Shown one piece after another: positions 33,597 through 44,217 of a stretch of DNA of 64,000 nt; the stretch's first letter is position 1; each line of letters opens with the position of its first letter. Location of the stretch: NCBI GenBank assembly GCA_963854835.1, contig OY978530.1, positions 14,078,109 through 14,142,108 of the forward strand, read 5' to 3'. Source of the DNA: Megamerina dolium. Taxonomy: Eukaryota; Arthropoda; Insecta; Diptera; Megamerinidae. The translations under genes were made by a program, and so were the position numbers. Below the pieces are notes generated by a model. It had not been told where the DNA came from. It did no database searches and saw only the letters and a program-made list of their open reading frames with translations.

Positions 33597-34975
33597 GAAA
33601 TTAGTAGAAAAGCCCTTGCTGAAAGATGGAACACTTGTTGTAAAAATAGGGAGTCTTTCGAGAAACGTAAACTGGACGTACAGCAAACATTTTTTCGGTA
33701 CTTCCTAGTAAGAGCCAAGAGCCAATAAAAAAGCGGCTAGTTCACGGTTGTAATGGTACCATATCATCGCATATGCATACCATTGTGCATAACAATATAC
33801 TGTACTGTACAACAATACATTACGTACATACAAATATGCTTGCATCAACTACACATATGTATATCATTATGTACATGCATGTTCATTCATACATATCTAC
33901 TTTTGTTTTACTTTTTTTCACATTTCGTTTTTCTTGAAATGCACAGGCAACATGATATACTGATATTTTCGATCACTTGCATTGATATAGAATATCATTA
34001 TATTGTGTTTACACAATAATGAATTATTGTGTCGCCACTCTAAGTGTTATGTATGTATGACCAAGAAACCCAAATCTGAGCATTGGTTTTTGCTGCAACA
34101 TAGGTGTTGATTGATCTAAGTCAGCATATGGAAATGGATGGGAATATTGGAAATTCTGGAAAGAATTATGTAGTATAAATAGAGCCCATATTTGAAAATA
34201 AAGATCAGAATTAAATTAACACTAATACGTTGTGGTTTATTCTCACATTATATCAAGCTTGTAGTGGCAACACACGATCTGTCAATTGATGGAGCGGTGC
34301 AACCGCTTTGACTAACACCAGGACTGAGACATAATTTACTAGTTAGCTTAGTTAGTTAGTCCTTTATGAGACAATCCTTGCCCAGGACAAACATTTCACT
34401 GACACGAACAATAAAGCAATCATCCTGATACATTACACGGTACTGTCAAGAATGTTGTTGAAAAACATATAAAAGGCATACAGGAGAAGATCAGAAAATA
34501 ATTTGGTGGTGAACATACTAATACCTGGTTCTGGCGATACCAACAACGAAATCACGGCAAGAAGATTTTCCCAACAATAAAAGTGGGCCAACTTTTAATA
34601 CATCAATTCAGCGTAATCTTAAGTTCAGTAACCAGGGGGTATGAGACACACTAAAGCATTTGTGTCTTACGCTATGGAAATTATAGAAAATTTTGTTCGT
34701 TTGGACCCCTGGTTTTACAGATATTGATGGAACAGATATTATAGCCCATTTCTTTCTTCAATTGGTATGATGTTCAAGGAAGCGCTTGAACCCACAAACA
34801 AGAATTACCAAAACATAGTTTTAGTTTTTTCCAATTCTTTAATAAATACATTGGACAGTTTTTCAATTTCCTATGGGAAAAGGATTATGTTGGACAAGGA
34901 TGTTATGAACTTGCTTTTAATCTGGAAACTTATTTGTCAGACACTCATAGCTAAGACTCCGAATAATTTTTAGGT
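33597..34975 (+). pseudogene. Transib-like (RAG1-related) transposase relic, first array copy
   Basis: Fragments in order on the plus strand: ISRKALAERWN near 33,600; PGSGDTNNEITARRF (34,527-34,571), like the GNTARR/GNFARK motif of Transib and RAG1; VILSSVTRGYE near 34,613; NFVRLDPWFY near 34,695; and IGMMFKEALEPTNKNYQ with DVMNLLL at 34,764-34,925, which aligns with the SEEAQEARNKDYK and DVxNxLLxSSDP blocks. In RAG1 the equivalent Glu (SEGNESGNK) is catalytic. Stops and frameshifts are frequent, and ~700 bp of other sequence separates the first fragment. I recognise this from memory of the families, without a search. Confidence 0.5.
34046..34273 (+). repeat. Weak LTR-like block
   Basis: It begins TGTTATG and ends CAACACA, with TATAAATA at 34,174 and AATAAA near 34,197. 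This is the layout of a short LTR, but there is no target duplication, PBS or second copy. It lies inside the Transib-like relic and could be a solo LTR. Confidence 0.25.
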
Positions 34976-35310
34976 TGTTCTATTATTGTTTTTTAAAAAT
35001 GAATGTAATAAAGAAATTTGTTTATTGAAAAAGAAAATTTAAATAAAAAAAATATTTTTCTTAAAAACAAAAATTGTTTTTATTTAAAATAACAAAATCT
35101 GTTTTTGTTAAAAAATAAAAAAAAGAATGTTTGAAAAATAAAAAGAAAAATTTTATGGTTTAAAAAAAAATTTTTTTAATCTTTAATTTTTTAAATGTAA
35201 AAAAGCCGGTTGAAAATATCTAATTTACTTTGGAAGTTATTAATAAAACGGCGATAGAGTTCACTGTCACGCCCACTGCGCGTGATCTGATCAAGCACAT
35301 TAATAAGAGT

Positions 35311-36517
35311 ATCATCCGTACCAATGGATATACTCTTGGATTTTACTCCCCTTTATATTTACATCCAGTCCCAAGCGAGGAGGGCGATTTTGAGGGCAGC
35401 CAGGAACAACGTCAGCACAGGCCGTGCTGACGTTCCTCCTCAACCGAAGGAAAATAGAACTTCTCGCTGAGGAACTTCCGGAAATCTCGATGCCAAGGGA
35501 CTCGATACTCCCAACGTTCAGCTTTAAGAAACACTTTAAAACTGAGCTTAGTAACAAAAAACATTGGGAAGGTATATCGAAAACATACAAGGTAAGCCAA
35601 TACATGATAACATGTTATACCGATGGTTCCCTCACCGACGGTGGAGCCGCGGCAGGTGTATTCGGACCAGGGAAAATATACTCTGAACCATTAGGTAAGA
35701 ACACCTCTATCTTTCAAGAGGAAGTCTACGCGATAGATAGATGTGCGCACTTTAATCTCGAACAGAATTACCGGAATCGCAGAATAGCAATACTGAGTGA
35801 CAGCCAGGCAGCTATCAAAGCACTCAAATCTTACGAGGTTACATAAATCCTGGTGATGGAGTACATTGAAAAACTGAACATCCTGGGCCAACTCAATCAG
35901 GTGTGGATTTTATGGGTTCCGATGCATTTAGGGATCAATGGAAACGAAATGGCAGATAAGCTTGCCAGGAAAGGAGGATCAACTCCATTTGTAGGGCCTG
36001 AAACATTTTATGGATTAGGATCGGGTAACATCTCCCATATCATCTGGGAACAAGAGGATAGACAAAGAAGCTTATACTGGGAAAACTTACCGGGGCTAAC
36101 ACACTCCAAACTAGCGCTAGGGACATACAACCTAAAGCGCTACGAGGACTATATGAATCTAACGAAGAACAACTAGCGAATCATTACGGGATTATTAACA
36201 GGGAACTGTAGGCTAAATTATCACCTAACAAAACTGGGAATTTTCTCTGATGCTATCTGCAGGTTCTGCAGGGAAGAGGACGAGACCGCACAACATGTGA
36301 TAGGAACTTGTCCTGCACTGATGCATAAGAGATGGAAATACCTGGGAGATTTCATCATACCCGAAGATGAACTTAGACTCTGTGTGTTAGGACAAACACT
36401 AAAATTCATCGAGGGAACTGGGCTGAGAGACACACTCTAGCTTCATGAAGGGGGCACAATAGATCTTATAGGTCGCGCTGCAACATACCCCAAAGATAAT
36501 AATAATCTTCAGTACCA
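35311..36517 (+). mobile_element. LOA/I-like LINE 3' fragment with RNase H, in copy 1 only
   Basis: This is the end of an ORF2: RT C-terminal piece (LYIYIQSQARRAILRAARNN, about 35,350-35,410), then RNase H with Asp in CYTDGS, Glu in FQEEVYAI, Asp in LSDSQAA (35,604-35,846) and the last motif NEMADKLARKGG (35,939-35,974). A CxxC...H...C zinc-finger segment (CRFCREEDETAQHV) lies near 36,259-36,300. The frame is cut by stops at 35,844 and 36,174. The 3' end has short TAA-type repeats (GATAATAATAATC). The other array copies lack it at the same site, so it is an insertion. Confidence 0.75.
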
Positions 36518-36896
36518 GAACTGTAAAAGTGTGAAGTCATTTTCACTTTTAATTCTTTTAGCAATCGCAGAGAATTGAAATTTTGATGAATGCAGCAGCA
36601 GATGGCTGCAGCCTAAAAAGAATGCGAGTGGCGATATCCATTCAGTAGCCAGCTGACAGCCTTTCTTCTTCTTCGCGTTTTGTTGTTTACAAAAAATATG
36701 TATGGTTGTTGGATCTTTCATTTCTGGGTTGCCATTGGCTTATTAGAAGTTTTATTTCATATTACAATTTGTTTGTTTGTTTTTTCGTAATCTTTTTAAT
36801 AAATTCAGAAATAACGACTAGCATGTTTGTTCCTGGTAGTTTGACGTCCATCAAGAATTTTAGGTTTATATACGCATATTTACGTATAATGCGTAG
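36518..36896. other. Copy 1 sequence flanking the Tc1 target, with the empty site
   Basis: It matches 42,066-42,571 but with ~125-bp and ~38-bp deletions and a ~28-bp extra piece (near 36,836). At 36,891-36,903 it reads GATATATAATGAT with no insertion, whereas later copies carry the Tc1-like element between GATATA and TATAATGAT. Confidence 0.85.
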
Positions 36897-37969
36897 ATAT
36901 ATAATGATCCGTTAATTTCTTTTCAAATGTGAATTTCTTCAAAGTGAATCTTGTGAGATAAATTTCAAAATGTGTTCAAAAGAAAGTGAAAATTTAATTG
37001 ATTGTGAGAATTTAAGAAACGCAACAAATCAATTAATACCTCAAACAGCTTATAAGCATTTCAAAACCAAAAATTTATAAACTACAATTCGTTTATTTAT
37101 GTGAATAATAGCTGCTGATTGGTTTTGTCATGGTATAATAACACAAGGTAGAGCCATTGGGGAGAGTTCTCATGAATGAAGGAGAATAGGTAAATAAAAC
37201 AACAACAAACACATGGGAAAAGAAGAATAAGAAGTTGAAAAGGAACTAAGAAACACACTAGCTTAACACTATAAGAAGCCAGTTTCTGACATTATATCGC
37301 GCAGCCAAGAGGAATTTTTTGTAGTTGCTCTACCTTCATAATAACACCATGGGTTTTGTTCCAAAGCAGCTATGCTTTTCATTGTAGTAAATAATATCAT
37401 ATTTCCAGTATTTCAAAGTTCAAGAGAATTATAAAATTGAATGAATTCATCATATTTTTAAGCCTAGCAAGAATGGGATTGATATTTTTCAAGTCCCACT
37501 TTTTACTGAATGATAAAGTGTGATGATTTTAAGCTTTAGAGAATGATGAATGGTTCGTCTGTCATTCTTTAACGAATTCGAAGCAAAAGAGTGAAGTCTC
37601 GTTAATGCAGCTTTTAAATGAATGAAGGGTGAGTGAATTCCGTAATGATTCAATTCGTTTACAGATCTGATCCATACCCTTGGAACATAGGTAGCTCAAG
37701 CTGAATTTCGTTGAAAATTTGAATTACACATTGCTTATGTTATGTAGAGATTAATTAAACCCTTCAGTAGCTTCTACTACTTACTTACTTACATAGCAAA
37801 GGCAAAAAAAAGCTAAAAATCGTATAAAAATTATTTTCCAGTGTTAATACCTAATCGGAATTTCGAAAACCTAGAAAAAATATAAGCAAGCATAAACTCT
37901 TTTGATTAGCCTTTTGTCTTTTCGCTAGCCCTCTTTTATGAGGTGCGATTGGTCTTTGATTTTAGGTTT
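36897..37969. other. Array spacer, copy 1 (also 44,225-45,292; 51,550-52,617; 58,875-59,942)
   Basis: AT-rich. It contains one short plus-strand frame, 36,970-37,080 (36 codons, MCSKESENLIDCENLRN..., good AAAATG context), repeated in every copy. I do not recognise it. Five to six linked base differences split the copies into two types: copies 1 and 4 agree, copies 2 and 3 agree. Confidence 0.5.
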
Positions 37970-37981
37970 ACTTACACTATT

Positions 37982-40186
37982 ATTTCAAATGGTCAACCGA
38001 CATATTGGCCGACGGACAAGAGGAAGATACGCGATCTCATAGACTTTGGAATCGCCAAAGGTTTGCAGATGGAAAATATCTAAACAGAGTGTAATTATGA
38101 TCTATCATCTGACCACTCACCCACGGTAATATCTATAAAATCACCAAGCCCCCAAGGCAATTGCGTTAGAAAGAAAATAGACTGGTTGAAATTCAAGAAA
38201 TATATAAATTCCCATTTTCCTCTAAGTACAGTATTAAGAAATGGACACGATGTAGACTCAGCACTCGAAAAATTCAACCAGCTGCTCTCATTAGCTCTCA
38301 GCTCAGCCACCTGCACAAAGGCATGCAAGCAATCAAACTATAGCCCATACACACCAGCCGACATTGAATTGCTAGTAAGACAGAAATGAAGACTCCGAAG
38401 GCAATGGCAAGAATTCAGATCACCGAATCTGAAAACACAGCTACAGCACTACCATATAACACCTGGTGAAGCGTCAGACTACTCTTTGTGGAAATCAGCA
38501 AAAAACTCAAATCGGCCAATTTTCACTGATTCCCTCATCCATTTGAGAGACAGTAATTGCGCTAGAAGCAACTGTGAGAAGGGTTTGGCTTTTGCAGACC
38601 ACCTAAAAAGTGTGTTTACACCCAATCCACCCTCTTCACAGTCCTCATTACCAAAATTAACTTCTTAACCTTGCTCAATAACGCTCAAAATTAAAAAAAA
38701 GGATATATTCAAAGCAATTTATAAAGATTTAAACCCAAAAAAATCACCTGGTCCAGATAAAATTACCGGTAAAATGATAAAAAAAGCTACCTCCGGCTTC
38801 TGTAATTCATCTCATGCACATTTTCAATGCTATCCTTCGTATTATACACTATCCCAAATGCTGGAAAAATTCAAAAATTATAATGATAGCAAAACCAGGA
38901 AAAGACCCTACAAGAGTTGCATCGTACAGACCTATCAGCCTCCTGCCTCTACTCTCTAAAGTATTCGAAAAGCTACCTGTCATGAATATAACTCCATTTA
39001 TTAATCTCAACCAACTGATTCCACAACATCAGTTTGGATTTAGAAAACAGCACGGCACAATAGAACAAGTCCACCGCATTGTAACTCTGATAAGGAACAC
39101 TTTTGAAGAAAAAAAGTATTGCTCAGCTGTCTTTCTTGATATCACTCAAGCTTTCGATAAAGTATGGCACGATGGCCTTATTTACAAACTCAAACTATTA
39201 CTGCCTGCAAATGTATCCTCATTGCTTACTAGCTATCTCACGAAAAGATAATTTCTCGTACATCACAAGGATTACACAACAAATCCATTGGATATTCACG
39301 CTGGCGTCCCTCAAGGAAGCGTTTTGGGCCCCTTACTGTATCTCTTATACACTTCAGATATGCCCAACAATAACTATACATTCATATCGACCTTTGCAGA
39401 TGATACGGCATTATTGTGCTCTCGCTCTAAACCCATAGAAGCTACTAAACTCATGTCCATTCTCTCGAAACCTGGCAAGCAAAATTGCGTATAAAAGTCA
39501 ATGAATCAAAGAGCGTACATGTAACCTTCACGCTAAGGCTAGATACATGTCCCCCACTTAAAATTAATGGCCAATCAGTTCCACAATGTTCCTCAACAAA
39601 GTACTTGGGTATTCACCTCGACAGAAGGCTGACTTGGAAAAATCACATAGAGGCAAAGAAAACTCAGATCAAGCTTAAAATTAATCAGTTATGGTGGCTG
39701 TTACACAAAAGATCAAAGTTGAATCTCGAATACAAAGTGCTATTATATAAAACAATCCTGAAGCCAATCTGGACTTATGGTATTCAGATTTGGGGCACCG
39801 CATCTCCCTCAAATATCGAAAAATTGCAGCGAATATAATCCAAATATCGGCGAATTATTGTAAAAGCGCCTTAGTATATAAGGATCTATCGAGATTTAAA
39901 TGTACCCACAATTTCTGAGGAAGTTGCAATGTCCTGCAGAAGCTACATTAAAAAATTACACAATCATCCGAATCCCCTTGCCAGGCAATTGTTGCTGAGC
40001 ATGGGGCATCGTCGATTAAAAAGAAAAGACACACTAAATATGCTGTGAAATTGCTATACCTCGCGACTCAACCAATTGTGATGGAACGTAGGGAATATCA
40101 CATAATTTTAATTAGTTTGTAAGATTTGAATACTTATTGTTAGTTTCTAAGTATTTTAGAAAGCTTTTTAACAAAAAAAAAAAAAA
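37982..40186 (+). pseudogene. 5'-truncated Jockey-clade LINE, copy 1
   Basis: It begins inside the endonuclease (PTYWPTDKRKIRDLIDFGI, then SSDHSPTV) and continues with a linker. The RT finger motif KSPGPDKI lies near 38,740; RT motifs follow as YRPISLLPLLSKV, FLDITQAFD (motif A), AGVPQGSVLGP (motif B, 39,302) and FADD (39,397). Then come the KYLGIHLDRRLTW region and the C-terminus to TLNML. A poly(A) run is at 40,173-40,186. ACTTAC(A/G)CTATT flanks both sides (37,970-37,981; 40,186-40,197), a likely 12-bp target duplication with one mismatch. Stops at 38,389, 38,668, 39,251 and 39,838 and several frameshifts kill it. The same lesions are in every array copy. Confidence 0.85.
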
Positions 40187-40442
40187 CTTACGCTATTTGC
40201 GCGTTTTATTGTTGGTGGGATTTTGATTCGTTTCTGCTTTTATTTATTTAGCTCTTTTTATATACCTTTTTCATAAACCTAAAGCGACAAAAAACCACGG
40301 AGTTGCGTAAGGACCACATCCATTGGTCATGTCACTTATTCACGATCAACAGTTCTTGTCATTGAGATAAGAATTTGTTGCTATAAATATTAGTTTTATT
40401 ATTATATTTTTTTATATTAATATGTATATTGCATATAAACCG
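40187..40442. other. Spacer between LINE tail and exon 3' end
   Basis: AT-rich sequence downstream of the exon on the minus strand; no feature beyond the second LINE target repeat at 40,186-40,197. Repeated in every array copy. Confidence 0.4.
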
Positions 40443-40455
40443 TTTATTCTTTATT

Positions 40456-41424
40456 TCATGACGGATGATTTGTCGATGTTGACGTCACAATACAAGAGTG
40501 TTGCTGTTGCATTTGGTGATGATCACTAATCACACTCTCTGCTGCTGTATTTACCAAAGTTGCTATTGTCGATGGAGTTGCTAACGTTGTTATCGTTGTC
40601 CCTGATGGTGACGATAATGATGATGATGACGATGAGACACCAGTTGATGAAGCTACTGCTGCTGCTGCCGATATTGCAGTATTACCACCTTTAACAACGG
40701 CTGCTGCTTGAGCAACGCTAAGAAAATTAAAGGTGCGCGCATCGCTATGCAGACGCAACGCCTGCTCAAGACGATGTTCTTGCAATCGAATCGCTTCGCT
40801 GAGATCTGGTGAGAGTCGAGAAACGGCCGGGGCAGATGCGGAGACGATGGAAGTTGGATCGCCGATGGGAGTTGATTCCGTTTGCACTTGCTGTTGGAGA
40901 TGATGGTGGTGATGGTGTGGATGCGGATGCGTATGGCATTGCGGTGTTGTCGCTGTCGTTGCATGCTGTTGTTGCTGTAGAACACCTAAATGTATTTGTT
41001 GCTGCAGGTGCTGCTGAAGTTGTTGTTGCTCCATTTTAATATTGGTGGTAGTATCGCTGCTACTATTACTGCCGGAATTTGATGCCACTACCGCAGCTGA
41101 AGCGGCTAAACGCAAAGCGGCCTCTGTGTGCGACCTGAGTATGGCTTCGGCAGCAGCTGCTTGTTGTTGCATACATAATGCAGCTGCTGCTGCCGTTGCC
41201 GCAACTGCCACCGTCGCTTTTGGTGAGTGAGGTGATGAATGTGAGGCCTGTTGAAGTGAAGATGGGATTTTATGGCTGTTACCGCTCCCGCTGAAATGAA
41301 GAGTACTCGTTGTATGATGAGATTGATATTGGTGGGAAGTTGACGATGACGATAACGGCGGGGCTGACGCTGCCGTTGCTGAATATGGTGCCACTGATGC
41401 TGTTGTTTGCTGATTATGATAGTG
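40456..41424 (-). CDS. Gln/His/Ala/Ser-rich 3'-terminal exon fragment, copy 1
   Basis: An uninterrupted frame of over 310 codons, ending in STNHPS, stop (40,456-40,458). Two AATAAA signals follow at once (40,450-40,455 and 40,443-40,448), so it looks like a terminal exon. Composition: Ser/Ala-rich start, Ala runs, Gln runs, a His-rich stretch, then a more ordered segment (SPDLSEAIRLQEHRLEQALRLH). This is typical of C-terminal parts of fly transcription regulators, but I do not recognise the gene. No ATG starts it; the frame runs back across the duplication junction at 41,425 into Transib-like sequence, so it is 5'-truncated here. Whether it is expressed is unknown. Confidence 0.5.
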   Translation of the reverse strand, partial: HYHNQQTTASVAPYSATAASAPPLSSSSTSHQYQSHHTTSTLHFSGSGNSHKIPSSLQQASHSSPHSPKATVAVAATAAAAALCMQQQAAAAEAILRSHTEAALRLAASAAVVASNSGSNSSSDTTTNIKMEQQQLQQHLQQQIHLGVLQQQQHATTATTPQCHTHPHPHHHHHHLQQQVQTESTPIGDPTSIVSASAPAVSRLSPDLSEAIRLQEHRLEQALRLHSDARTFNFLSVAQAAAVVKGGNTAISAAAAVASSTGVSSSSSSLSSPSGTTITTLATPSTIATLVNTAAESVISDHHQMQQQHSCIVTSTSTNHPS

Positions 41425-42571
41425 ATTCAGCGTAAACTTACGTTCAGTAACTAGTGGGTGCCTTACGCTATGGAAATTGTCGATAATTTTGTTCGTTTAG
41501 ACTCCTGGTTTTACATGCCTTCGTCTATTTACAGAATTTTAATTCGTGGTACAGATAGCATAGCCCATTTTTTTCACAAACAAACAAGAATTACTAAAAC
41601 ACAGTATTAGTTTTTTTCCGATTCTTTAATAAATTCAATGCCCAATAGTTTTTCAATTTGCTATGCGAAAATGATTATGTTGGACGAGGATGTTATGAAC
41701 TTGCTTTTAATCTGGAAACTGATTTGTCAGACACTCATAGCTAATATTCCGTATTTTTTTTTTTTGTTAAAAAAAAAATGTTTATTGAAAAAGAAAAATT
41801 AATAAAAAAATCGTTTTTCTTAAAAACAAAAATTGTTTTTATTTAAAATAACAAAATTTGTTTTTGTTAAAAAATAAAAAAAAAATGTGTGAAAAATAAA
41901 AAGAAAAATTTATAGTTAAAGAAATTTTTTTTTAATCTTTAATTTTTTAAATGTAAAAAAGCCGATTGAAAATATCTGATTTACTTTGGATATTATTAAT
42001 TAAACGCCGCTAGAGTTCACTGTCACGCCCACTGCGCGTGATCTGATCAAGCACATTCATGAGTATCACTGTAAAAGTGTGGTCATTTTCACTTTTAATT
42101 CTTTTATTTAAATTTTTAACAGGTGAAATTCTTTTTTTCTAGCATTCAGTATGTGAAGTCTTTAGGCTGATAGAAATGAATGAGTTCCATTCGTTTTCAA
42201 TTCATGAATTAAAAAACCTAAAGAATTCGCACAGAATTGAAATTTTGATGAATGCAGCAGCAGATGGCTGCAGCCTAAAAAGAATGCGAGTGGCGATATC
42301 CATTCAGTAGCCAGCTGACAGCCTTTCTTCTTCTTCGCGTTTTGTTGTTTACAAAAAATCTGTATGGTTGTTGGATCTTTCATTTCTGGGTTGCCATTGG
42401 CTTATATTATATATAAAGAAAGTATTGAATGCAAAGAATTATAGAAGTTTTATTTCATGTTACAATTTGTTTGTTTGTTTTTTCGTAATCTTTTTAATAA
42501 ATTCAGAAATAACGACTAGCATGTTTGTTCCTGGTTTATATACGCATATTTACGTATAATGCGTAGATATA
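41425..42571 (+). pseudogene. Truncated Transib-like remnant, copy 2 (also 48,748-49,896; 56,073-57,221; 63,605-64,000)
   Basis: It begins abruptly at the duplication junction. On the plus strand 41,467-41,580 reads NFVRLDSWFYMPSSIYRIL, intact in this part where the copy at 34,606 is broken; DVMNLLL follows near 41,690. The block with the presumed catalytic Glu is missing here, although copy 1 has it. Long A and T runs (about 41,752-41,960) vary by a base or two among copies and explain the 7,323 versus 7,325 period. The rest, to 42,571, holds no gene; it contains the A/T-rich 3' part of the relic and unique sequence to the Tc1 target. Confidence 0.5.
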
Positions 42572-42575
42572 CAGT

Positions 42576-44217
42576 GGCTCCCAGCTTATTTCGTACAGTG
42601 ACAATTTAAAAATTGCTGCAGTCGTAATTCCTAATATAGCAAAAATTTGAACAAAATATAAATGCCATTTTAGAAAAGAAGGTTTGTTTTTTATTTTCCA
42701 AAATTTACTTTTTCAAAATTTTAGTGTTTGACACTATAAAAAAATAAAATAAGAAAAAAATAGGAAAATTTATGTCACAGCTTATTTCGTACAGTCTCTT
42801 TAAGTTCAAACTAAAAACAAAGTAAGTTGATTTTAATATTTAGTTGACATCCCTTAGCGTTAATGACAGCCTGGAGTCTATTTGGCATTGAATCCACCAA
42901 TTTTTGAGTGATGTCTGGTGTGATTTTTTTCCATTCTTCCATCAGTACCTTCTTTAGGTCTTGCTTATTAGAAATCTTGTGTGTTCTTATTTTATTGTCC
43001 AAAATAGACCAAAGATTTTCAATCACATTCATGTCAGGTGACTGTGGTGGTGGAGACATCAAGTGTGGGCAGTTCCAAATAAGCCAAGATTGCACAATCC
43101 CAGATTTATGTTTTGGGTCATTATCTTGGTAGTACCGAAATTCTTCCCGCAAACCCAGTTTGTCTGCACTTTGAAGTAAATTGTTTTTCAGAATCTCGAG
43201 GTACTTCATTTTGTCCATTGTTTCCTCAATAAAAACCAATTCACCTACTCCGGCTGCTGACATACAGGCCCAAACCATCACGCTACCGCCACCATGCTTC
43301 ACTGTGGGCTTAAGGTTCTCCTTGTTTAGCTCGGTATTCGCTTTACGCCAAACATATGACATTCCGTCCGAGCCAAAAATATTAAACTTAGACTCATCCG
43401 CGAAAATAACGGTATTCCAGAACGCAGGAGTATTAATAATATGCTCTTTGGCGAAGTCAAGTCGGCGTTGTATATTCATTTTCGAAATGAATGGTTTCTT
43501 TCGGGCTACTCGACCGTTCAAGTCATGATTGCGCAGCACACGTCGGACAGTTTCAGCACTGGATGATTTTCCTATTTCACGCTGAACCTCTGCAGCCAAC
43601 TTCGGAGCGGATAACTTTGGATTTTTCTTAATTTTTCGTACAATATAACGCTCGTCTGAAGCGTTGAAAATCTTATTAGGTGCTTCTCTGCCCTTGTTCT
43701 CCAACCGATTTTCGCGAACGAAGCGTTGAATGATGTATTGGACAGTTGAGGCACTTAAATTTGTCATTTCAGCAATTTTTCGCACACTCTGACCTTTCCT
43801 AAAATGGTTAATTACCAGTTTACGCTGTTCCATCGTTGTACGATGACCCATAAAGCTAAATGTTTAATTTACAGCACTTTAACTATTTAAAATAATAATA
43901 ATAAAAATTGTTATAATAGTTAAAAAGGTCCAAAAACTCATACAATTCAAAAAAACTTTGTAACTGCGCGGCAGAATGAAACTTACTTACATTGAAGTTT
44001 GTGTACGAAATAAGATGTGAGCTGAAAATCAGCTGATCAATAGTTTTTCTCTCTTGCATGACAAAAAGAACAATTTTTGGGGTTCCCCGTTTTCTTATTA
44101 GGTTTACTAAACACATACATAGACATCTACATTCAAAACTTATTGATAAGTTTTTTAGTTTCGATGTTACAGCCATGTACATAAAAATATATACACTGTA
44201 CGAAATAAGCTGTGAGC
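42576..44217. promoter_or_regulatory. Four transposase-binding-type direct repeats of the Tc1-like element
   Basis: The core (C/A)CAGCTTATTTCGTACA occurs at 42,581-42,600 (outer left), 42,776-42,795 (inner left), 44,001-44,020 complement with one or two changes (inner right) and 44,194-44,213 complement (outer right). Spacing between outer and inner sites is about 195 bp on each side. Binding is inferred from the IR/DR families. Confidence 0.75.
42811..43851 (-). CDS. Tc1-like DD34E transposase, intact, array copy 2
   Basis: 346-residue cut-and-paste transposase without stops; the usual family length is about 340. Residues 1-~115 hold two helix-turn-helix units (first near 10-45, with VRKIAEMTNLSASTVQYII). 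The basic RKK region is near 115-125. The catalytic triad is Asp152 (FADESKF), Asp243 (YQDND) and Glu278 (MNVIENLW), with 34 residues between the last two. The Gly-rich HGGGSVMVW box is at 186-194. Start MGHRTT is the first ATG, ~370 bp inside the element's right end. It acts on its own terminal repeats in the nucleus and targets TA. The subfamily is not identified. Confidence 0.95.
   Translation of the reverse strand: MGHRTTMEQRKLVINHFRKGQSVRKIAEMTNLSASTVQYIIQRFVRENRLENKGREAPNKIFNASDERYIVRKIKKNPKLSAPKLAAEVQREIGKSSSAETVRRVLRNHDLNGRVARKKPFISKMNIQRRLDFAKEHIINTPAFWNTVIFADESKFNIFGSDGMSYVWRKANTELNKENLKPTVKHGGGSVMVWACMSAAGVGELVFIEETMDKMKYLEILKNNLLQSADKLGLREEFRYYQDNDPKHKSGIVQSWLIWNCPHLMSPPPQSPDMNVIENLWSILDNKIRTHKISNKQDLKKVLMEEWKKITPDITQKLVDSMPNRLQAVINAKGCQLNIKINLLCF

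Noticed and set aside
40809..41230. Plus-strand open frames opposite the Q-rich exon
   Set aside because: They are antisense shadows of Gln/Ala/His codon runs.
41392..41394. Start codon of the Q-rich protein
   Set aside because: The codon is GTG, not ATG, and the frame is open further upstream; it is an exon cut by the duplication junction.
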